Shown here one piece after another: positions 7,783-12,220 of a stretch of 12,220 bases of DNA. The stretch comes from JAXJYR01 sp964593515 (lineage in GTDB: Bacteria; Bacillota_I; Bacilli_A; Erysipelotrichales; Erysipelotrichaceae), in assembly GCA_964593515.1 (NCBI GenBank), contig CAZQJH010000038.1:1-12220 (forward strand), written 5' to 3'. The translations under genes were made by a program, and so were the position numbers. The notes under the pieces were generated by a model, which ran no database searches, had not been told where the DNA came from, and was given only the letters and a program-made list of their open reading frames with translations. Position 1 is the stretch's first letter; the number at the start of each line of letters is the position of its first letter.

Positions 7783-9485
7783 AGTTCATTACCTCCTTGC
7801 TCTTTACAATACGCTTTATTAATAGATTCTTTTGTATCATTTAATTTTTCCATAATTGCGTCTTTTAAATCAGTCGTTTTATCTGATGTTGTATCGATAG
7901 CTTTAACCATACTATTCACTTTATTATATAAATCAATTAATTTACCTTCACTCACACCATCCGTCTTGAATTTCGTAGCATATTGTTCCATTGCGCTTCT
8001 TGTAAGTTCAAGTAATTCAAGACGTACAATTTCACTTTCTTGTTGATCACTTGCTACTTCATTAATCAATCTATCTAAATTTTCAAATAGTTGTATATAT
8101 TTACCTTCATCATTAGCTTCAGTAATATCTGTAGTTATATTACGATAAAAAACACCGATATTCATATACACGTCAGCCATTCCTTTATTAGGGTAATCGT
8201 TGGGAGCATTATTAATAACATCTTCAAACCATCCAATTGAGCTTATTGCTCTAGTGATTTTAGAACCGTTAGCATAGTCATAATAATACCAATATAATTT
8301 ACCTGTCTCGAAACATATCTCTATATAATCATCACGATTTTTTTTTAATTCTTCTATATTCTTATCGATTAATTGTACTAACTTTTCTTCTTCCTCAACA
8401 GAAAACTTTGCATCATCTTCTTTAAATGTTTGAATCATGCCCAGATATGCCTCTTTTTTATCTGATTTATTTGGAATATCAATACATTCTTCATATAAAT
8501 CAACTTTATTTTGATACTGATTTGCTTTTGTTGCTTCATCTAATTTAGTTTCATATAAATCAGTTGCCATATTAGTTGATGCCAATTTTATTCCTAATCC
8601 GGTAAATAAGAAAATAATTGTTAAAAATACAAATATGGTGAAAATAGCCATTTTGCTCTTTTGTTTTCTTCGATACACTGGTTCTAGCATCTCATAATTT
8701 TCTAAATCATATAATAATTCTTCACAAGATTGGTATCGATTTACCGGTAAATATTGTGTGCATTTTTGGATAATTGCATCCAATCCCTGTGAAAAAGATG
8801 GATTAATACTACGAATCGATTTATCCTCTATCAAATGCCTTGAAGGACTAATATTAGTTAGCAAATGATACATAGTCATACCTAAACAATAAATATCTGA
8901 TCTTCCATCAGATCGTCCTATTGAATTACCAATACTTTGTTCTGGTGCTGCATATCCATTCGTTCCCAAACCAACAGTTTGTCCATCATTAAACATTTCT
9001 CTTTTAGCGGTTCCAAAATCAATAACCATAATATCACCATCAGGCTTTAACATAACATTTGAAGGTTTCATATCTCGATAAATAATAGGTGGTGTAAATG
9101 AATGTAAATACATTAAAACATCGCAAATTTGTTTTGACCATTTAACTACATTTTCTTCCGATTGTGCTCCTGTTTCCGCAATAATTTTATCTAATGAACG
9201 TCCTTCTATATAATCCATTACCATTATCAATTCATCGTCATAATCAATAACATCAATAATTGTCGGTAAATGCCTATGTTTTAATTTCTTTAAAATGTCA
9301 ACTTCTACAGTAAGATTTTGCATTCCCATCTGAACATTAGCTTTCTCATCTTTTCTAACAACCTTTATAGCCCAGGTTTTATTTGCCTTCTCATTTAAAG
9401 CCATATAAATATTACTCATTCCCCCGCGACCTATTTGCTCCAGTATTTTATACTTACCATCAACTATATCTCCAATTTTAAGCAT
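7779..9485 (-). CDS. Membrane Ser/Thr protein kinase with helical ectodomain
   Basis: This is a 568-residue eukaryotic-type (Hanks) kinase that transfers phosphate from ATP to Ser or Thr. The cytoplasmic domain (about 8-265) is complete: glycine loop GRGGMSNI (19-26), AIK Lys41, helix-C Glu61, catalytic loop YRDMKPSN (Asp138, Lys140, Asn143), DFG (156-158), AAPEQ (APE 180-182), Asp197 and Arg250. HRD is replaced by YRD, which is seen in other Bacillota kinases and need not abolish activity. A basic stretch (RRKQKSK) precedes one membrane helix (about 277-299). The outer part (about 303-568) has no PASTA repeats; it is helical, with TPR-like stretches (LYEECIDI, YMNIGVFYRNI), and may sense an unknown ligand. 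I chose the ATG at 9485 because GGAGG (9491-9495) lies five bases before it; the ATG at 9497 has no ribosome binding site and contains this one. The phosphatase gene precedes it by 23 bases. Confidence 0.95.
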   Translation of the reverse strand: MLKIGDIVDGKYKILEQIGRGGMSNIYMALNEKANKTWAIKVVRKDEKANVQMGMQNLTVEVDILKKLKHRHLPTIIDVIDYDDELIMVMDYIEGRSLDKIIAETGAQSEENVVKWSKQICDVLMYLHSFTPPIIYRDMKPSNVMLKPDGDIMVIDFGTAKREMFNDGQTVGLGTNGYAAPEQSIGNSIGRSDGRSDIYCLGMTMYHLLTNISPSRHLIEDKSIRSINPSFSQGLDAIIQKCTQYLPVNRYQSCEELLYDLENYEMLEPVYRRKQKSKMAIFTIFVFLTIIFLFTGLGIKLASTNMATDLYETKLDEATKANQYQNKVDLYEECIDIPNKSDKKEAYLGMIQTFKEDDAKFSVEEEEKLVQLIDKNIEELKKNRDDYIEICFETGKLYWYYYDYANGSKITRAISSIGWFEDVINNAPNDYPNKGMADVYMNIGVFYRNITTDITEANDEGKYIQLFENLDRLINEVASDQQESEIVRLELLELTRSAMEQYATKFKTDGVSEGKLIDLYNKVNSMVKAIDTTSDKTTDLKDAIMEKLNDTKESINKAYCKEQGGNEL

Positions 9486-9490
9486 AATTT

Positions 9491-9495
9491 CCTCC
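9491..9495 (-). promoter_or_regulatory. Ribosome binding site that sets the kinase start
   Basis: GGAGG on the minus strand is five bases before the ATG at 9485-9483. It lies within the first codons of the longer possible reading from 9497, which has only AT-rich sequence upstream. The shorter start is therefore preferred and the extra residues MEEI are probably not translated. Confidence 0.7.
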
Positions 9496-9508
9496 ATTCT
9501 ATAATAGA

Positions 9509-10276
9509 TTAAAAAGTTCGCACGGAAATAACGGAAATATTATCACGTTCTTTTCTTAGCTTATTTAGTTCTACAAGATAAGTCATATTAGCACTCATTT
9601 TTTCGCCACTTGACATAACGTTAGGATTTAAGTACATCAATATTTCATCGGATGTAATTAAATGTCTAAATCCATCGCTACAAACCATATATACAGTATT
9701 CTTTTTAACTTCCCCAATAAATATATCAGGGCATACTTCAATCGATGCACCTATGCACTGTAATAAAATATTTCTACGAGAATCCTTTTCCGCTTCTTCC
9801 TCCGTTATATGGCCAAGGGCAACTTCTTGAGCAACTAAGGTATGATCTTTTGTTAAAAGTTGAACATCATTAGATATTTCATATGCCCTAGAATCTCCAA
9901 CATTGATTATGTAATATTTATCTTCCGTCAACAACATCGCTGTTAAAGTCGTGCCCATACTAATATTATGCAAATCAGCATAATCTTTAAATTTATCATT
10001 GAATTCATCAACTATGCTTAACCAATCTTCACATATATCTTCATCACATATACGCTCATCAGCTAATATACACAATTTATTATCTGCCCATTTACAAAAA
10101 GCATTAACTAATGATGAACTAGCAATTTCCCCTTTAGAAAGACCCCCCATACCATCACATAGCACAGCTAATACCATTTTTCCTTGTTTAGTATTATAAA
10201 CACGTACATTATAACTGTCTTGATTCACTTTCTTAATTAAACCCATATCTGTTACAGCCGACACAATGAATTCCAT
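9509..10276 (-). CDS. PP2C-family Ser/Thr protein phosphatase
   Basis: This 255-residue, soluble, metal-dependent phosphatase (PPM/PP2C family) removes phosphate from Ser and Thr and should oppose the kinase encoded next to it. All family motifs are present in order: VNQDS (Asp20), DGMGG (41-45), MGTT (107-110), GDSRAY (127-132), DHT (144-146), SDG (200-202) and RDNIS (Asp245). These supply the metal-binding aspartates. There is no membrane segment, and the length is typical of the bacterial stand-alone form. Two ATGs lie in tandem. The one at 10276 is seven bases from AGGAGG (10284-10289); the one at 10279 is only four bases away and would add a single Met. It is the first gene of the four-gene operon. 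An insertion sequence lies about 150 bases upstream. Confidence 0.95.
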   Translation of the reverse strand: MEFIVSAVTDMGLIKKVNQDSYNVRVYNTKQGKMVLAVLCDGMGGLSKGEIASSSLVNAFCKWADNKLCILADERICDEDICEDWLSIVDEFNDKFKDYADLHNISMGTTLTAMLLTEDKYYIINVGDSRAYEISNDVQLLTKDHTLVAQEVALGHITEEEAEKDSRRNILLQCIGASIEVCPDIFIGEVKKNTVYMVCSDGFRHLITSDEILMYLNPNVMSSGEKMSANMTYLVELNKLRKERDNISVISVRTF

Positions 10277-10367
10277 CATCTACCCTCCTTTATAAATACC
10301 TATTTTTGAATGTCAAAATTCAAATAATCATAACAATAATCTTGGTAATCCACATATATGGCATATT

Positions 10368-10409
10368 ATTATACGTAAGAATATAATAAAATTAAAAATT
10401 ATTTACCAA
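10368..10409 (-). promoter_or_regulatory. Possible promoter region of the phosphatase/kinase operon
   Basis: The 133 bases between the phosphatase ribosome binding site and the insertion sequence are all that can carry a native promoter. On the minus strand a perfect TATAAT lies at 10368-10373, but it has only a poor -35 box (TTTAAT) 17 bases upstream. An alternative pair is TTGGTA (10404-10409) and TATATT (10380-10385) with an 18-base spacer. Either gives a leader of about 80-95 bases. The region is so AT-rich that chance matches are likely. Confidence 0.3.
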
Positions 10410-10423
10410 AATTATTAAAAAGT

Positions 10424-10450
10424 CTGAAGTGAAAAGTTTATTTCCACTTC
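10424..10450 (+). repeat. Left terminal inverted repeat of the IS
   Basis: The repeat begins CTGAAGTGAAAAG and ends TTCCACTTC. Its reverse complement occurs at 12025-12051 with one mismatch. The repeat also folds on itself: GAAGTGAAAA and TTTCCACTTC are complementary apart from one position, around the 5-base loop GTTTA. Confidence 0.85.
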
Positions 10451-10460
10451 TAAGGGGTCA

Positions 10461-10492
10461 AAGTGGAAGTAAGTTTTTCACATATTTCCACT
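10461..10492. repeat. Subterminal repeats at the left IS end
   Basis: AAGTGGAAGTAAG...TTTTTCAC (10461-10481) is the reverse complement of 10430-10450 at 18 of 21 positions. TTCCACT (10486-10492) follows. The left end thus carries several AAGTGGAA-type motifs in both orientations, possibly transposase binding sites. Confidence 0.5.
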
Positions 10493-10500
10493 GGATACTT

Positions 10501-10516
10501 AGTGGTATTTAGTCTT
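10501..10516 (+). repeat. Subterminal direct repeat, left copy
   Basis: AGTGGTATTTAGTCTT matches 11832-11847 at 15 of 16 positions, in the same orientation. Together they flank the transposase gene. Next to each copy is one arm of an inverted repeat (TCTGATAGCTGC at 10529-10540, GCAGTTATCAGA at 11799-11810, 11 of 12 matching). Confidence 0.55.
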
Positions 10517-10560
10517 ACACTTTAATTGTCTGATAGCTGCAGGAAAGGAAGGAATTCATT

Positions 10561-11782
10561 ATGACTAACTCTAATAAATTTTCTCACTTAACTTTGTCAG
10601 AAAGACGTATTATTCTAACTGGTATTACTAATAGTTCTACCAAAACTGCTATCGCTGCAACTATTGGGAAAGATAAATCTACTGTTGGTAAAGAAATTAA
10701 ATGCCATCGAATTCTTACTCATAAATGTAAGTTCCCTTTAGAGTGTAATAATTACAAAAAATGTCCTTATGGTCTTAATTGCACTTTGGGCTGTCATAAT
10801 TATAGTCCTTTTTCTTGTTATCGTTGTCGATTTAATAAATATCAGTATTTTCCCGAAAAAGCTCAATCTCATTGTGAATCAACTCTTGTTGATGCTCGTG
10901 AAGGCGTTAATCTTACTTATGACGAAGCAAAATCCATTGTAGATACTATTATCCTCTATTAAAGCAAGGGCATTCTCCTTACCATATAATCACAAACCAT
11001 CCTGAATTAGGTATTTGTGAAAGAACACTTTATAACTATATTGAAGATGGTGTGTTCAAAAACATCGCTGATATTGGCTCTATGGACTTAAGACGTCAAG
11101 TTTCTCGTAAAATGCCTAAAAGTAAATCAAAAAAAATATAAAAAAAGAGCAGATAACAAATATCTACAAGGTCGTACATATAATGATTATAAAGAATATT
11201 TAAAAGAGAATCCTGATGTTTTAGTTACCCAAATGGATACAGTTTATAACAATGAATCTACTGGTCCTTTTATTCAAACCTTTAAATTTGTAAATACTGG
11301 AGTCATCTTTGGAATCTTACACGATAATAAAACAGCTTCATCAATGAAAGAAGGCGTTGATTTACTTGAAAAAATACTTGGTAGTGATATTTTTAGAAAA
11401 TACGTACATATCCTATTAACCGATAGAGGAAGCGAATTTGTTTATGCAGATGGCATGGAAAATTCTTCTGATGGCACGAGTATATTATTGTGATCCAATG
11501 CAATCTGGACAAAAAGGCACCTTAGAAAACAAACATATCGAACTAAGATATATATTACCTAAAGAAACTGATTTAAGAGCATTAGGGCTTAATACACAAG
11601 ATGATTTAAACCTCGTTTTAAGTCATATTAATTCTTCACCAGTAGAGAAATTAGGTAGCAAAAGCCCTCTTCAACTAACCGAATTTATGTATCCAGATTT
11701 ATATAAAAAACTAAAAGAATTTGGTATTCATAAAATTGAAAAAGATAAGGTCATCCTAAAACCTTATCTTTTAAAGAAATAA
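10561..11782 (+). pseudogene. IS30-family transposase, broken by three frameshifts
   Basis: The ATG at 10561 has an AGGAAGG ribosome binding site eight bases upstream. The first frame gives an IS30-type helix-turn-helix (LTLSERRIILTGI...DKSTVGKEIK) and a cysteine-rich CxxC-like stretch, then stops at 10962. Homologous sequence continues in a second frame from about 10953 (LLKQGHSPYHIITNHPELGICERTLYNYI) to a stop at 11139-11141. It resumes in a third frame from 11137, reaching the stop at 11493. The last part is in a fourth register from about 11474 to 11782. The shifts are -1, +1 (in an eight-A run at 11129-11136) and +1. The DDE residues are still encoded: Asp in QMDTVYNN, Asp in LLTDRGSEF and Glu in KGTLENKH. 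Programmed frameshifting is unlikely to explain three shifts, so I call it a pseudogene; read errors in the A-run could explain one of them. Confidence 0.88.
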
Positions 11783-11831
11783 ATTAAACAAATTATAGGC
11801 AGTTATCAGATTTAGAACTATAACCTAACAA

Positions 11832-11847
11832 AGTGGAATTTAGTCTT
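11832..11847 (+). repeat. Subterminal direct repeat, right copy
   Basis: AGTGGAATTTAGTCTT is the partner of 10501-10516, one mismatch apart. It lies 49 bases after the transposase stop and follows the inverted-repeat arm at 11799-11810. Confidence 0.55.
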
Positions 11848-11966
11848 GCAATTAAAAAAAGCCTAAAAATCCGCTATTTTAATCATGCTTGAAAATAGAC
11901 TATAAATTTAAATCTAATACTTCCTACGTTATAATTGTAATACTAATTTCTAGATTTATACACAAA

Positions 11967-12009
11967 AAAAGTGGCTTTCTCTTATTTTGTAAGAGTTATT
12001 TCCACTTTT
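11967..12009 (+). terminator. Stem-loop near the right IS end, possible terminator
   Basis: Outer arms AAAAGTGG (11967-11974) and CCACTTTT (12002-12009) and inner arms CTCTTA (11979-11984) and TAAGAG (11990-11995) form an interrupted hairpin, followed by CATTTTTG. It could end the transposase transcript, or be part of the set of subterminal GTGG motifs. The stem is interrupted, so termination would be weak. Confidence 0.35.
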
Positions 12010-12024
12010 CATTTTTGCCTTTTT

Positions 12025-12051
12025 GAAGTGAAAATAAACTTTTCACTTCAG
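12025..12051 (-). repeat. Right terminal inverted repeat of the IS
   Basis: This matches the reverse complement of 10424-10450 at 26 of 27 positions. It is itself a perfect hairpin: GAAGTGAAAA (12025-12034), loop TAAAC, TTTTCACTTC (12040-12049). Confidence 0.85.
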
Positions 12052-12220
12052 CAAAAAAGGTATATTAAATTTTAGCGGGTGTTAAAATCTGCGCTTTAAA
12101 GTAACGGGGTCTGCATAATTAAGTAAGATATTTTTGTTTCTTTAGACACCATTATTTATTATGACGCTACTAGACAAATTTCATTTATATTTAAACCTTT
12201 TAATAATTGCAATAACAAAG
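12052..12220. other. Right flank without recognisable genes
   Basis: I see no convincing reading frame on either strand. The stretch 12073-12115 (GCGGGTGTT, GCGC, ACGGGGTCTGC) is richer in G and C than its surroundings and may be the edge of a structured element or a remnant of another gene. I recognise no riboswitch, tRNA or insertion-sequence end in it. Before the insertion sequence arrived it would have lain directly upstream of the operon region. Confidence 0.4.

Larger units (their letters stand above)
10424..12051 (+). mobile_element. IS30-family insertion sequence (degenerate)
   Basis: The element is 1628 bases, bounded by 27-base inverted repeats that match at 26 positions, and encodes an IS30-type transposase on the plus strand. 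The size and single transposase gene fit the family. No convincing target-site duplication is seen: AAAAAGT flanks the left end and CAAAAAAGG the right. The transposase has three frameshifts, so the copy cannot move by itself unless supplied with enzyme from elsewhere. It lies upstream of the phosphatase/kinase operon, oriented away from it. Confidence 0.85.

Noticed and set aside
7779..9485. PrkC/StkP-type PASTA kinase
   Set aside because: The catalytic and membrane parts fit, but there are no PASTA repeats in the ectodomain, so no such gene symbol is given.
9999..10199. Plus-strand frame inside the phosphatase gene
   Set aside because: It lies opposite conserved PP2C motifs and has no ribosome binding site.
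10561..11782. Programmed frameshifting in the transposase
   Set aside because: Three shifts in different directions would be needed, and only one lies on a slippery A-run.

Overview
The window is very AT-rich, uses strong AGGAGG-type ribosome binding sites and reads TGA as stop. Its proteins look like those of low-GC gut Bacillota; the Erysipelotrichales/Coprobacillaceae are my best guess (inference only, there is no rRNA or taxonomic marker here). The window has three blocks.

(1) Positions 1-1500, minus strand: a small serine recombinase (84-677) and, upstream of it, an unrecognised 229-residue protein (741-1430). The 229-residue gene has a clear promoter (TTGAAA-17-TATACT) with a perfect 8-1-8 palindrome over the -10 box, and a terminator at its end. 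A 38-base perfect palindrome closes the recombinase gene.

(2) Positions 1516-10410, minus strand: a four-gene operon transcribed in the order PP2C phosphatase, membrane Ser/Thr kinase, 141-residue single-pass membrane protein, 1907-residue secreted Ig-like repeat protein. Spacing is tight: 23 bases, an ATGA overlap, then 38 bases. One terminator closes it at 1516-1568. The kinase has a complete cytoplasmic catalytic domain and one transmembrane helix. Its extracytoplasmic part is helical and TPR-like, not PASTA. The 141-residue protein has a cytoplasmic tail with an acidic TTPLT motif that looks like a phosphothreonine switch site. The giant protein has a signal peptide, at least eight Ig-like units and a C-terminal membrane anchor, but no LPXTG. 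I read the operon as a reversible Ser/Thr phosphorylation module coupled to a large surface protein. This is the best candidate here for a poorly described system.

(3) Positions 10424-12051, plus strand: an IS30-family insertion sequence about 1.63 kb long, with 27-base terminal inverted repeats (26 of 27 matching) that are themselves palindromic. Its transposase is broken by three frameshifts, although all three DDE residues are still encoded. The element sits about 150 bases upstream of the phosphatase start and points away from the operon. The last 169 bases hold nothing I recognise.
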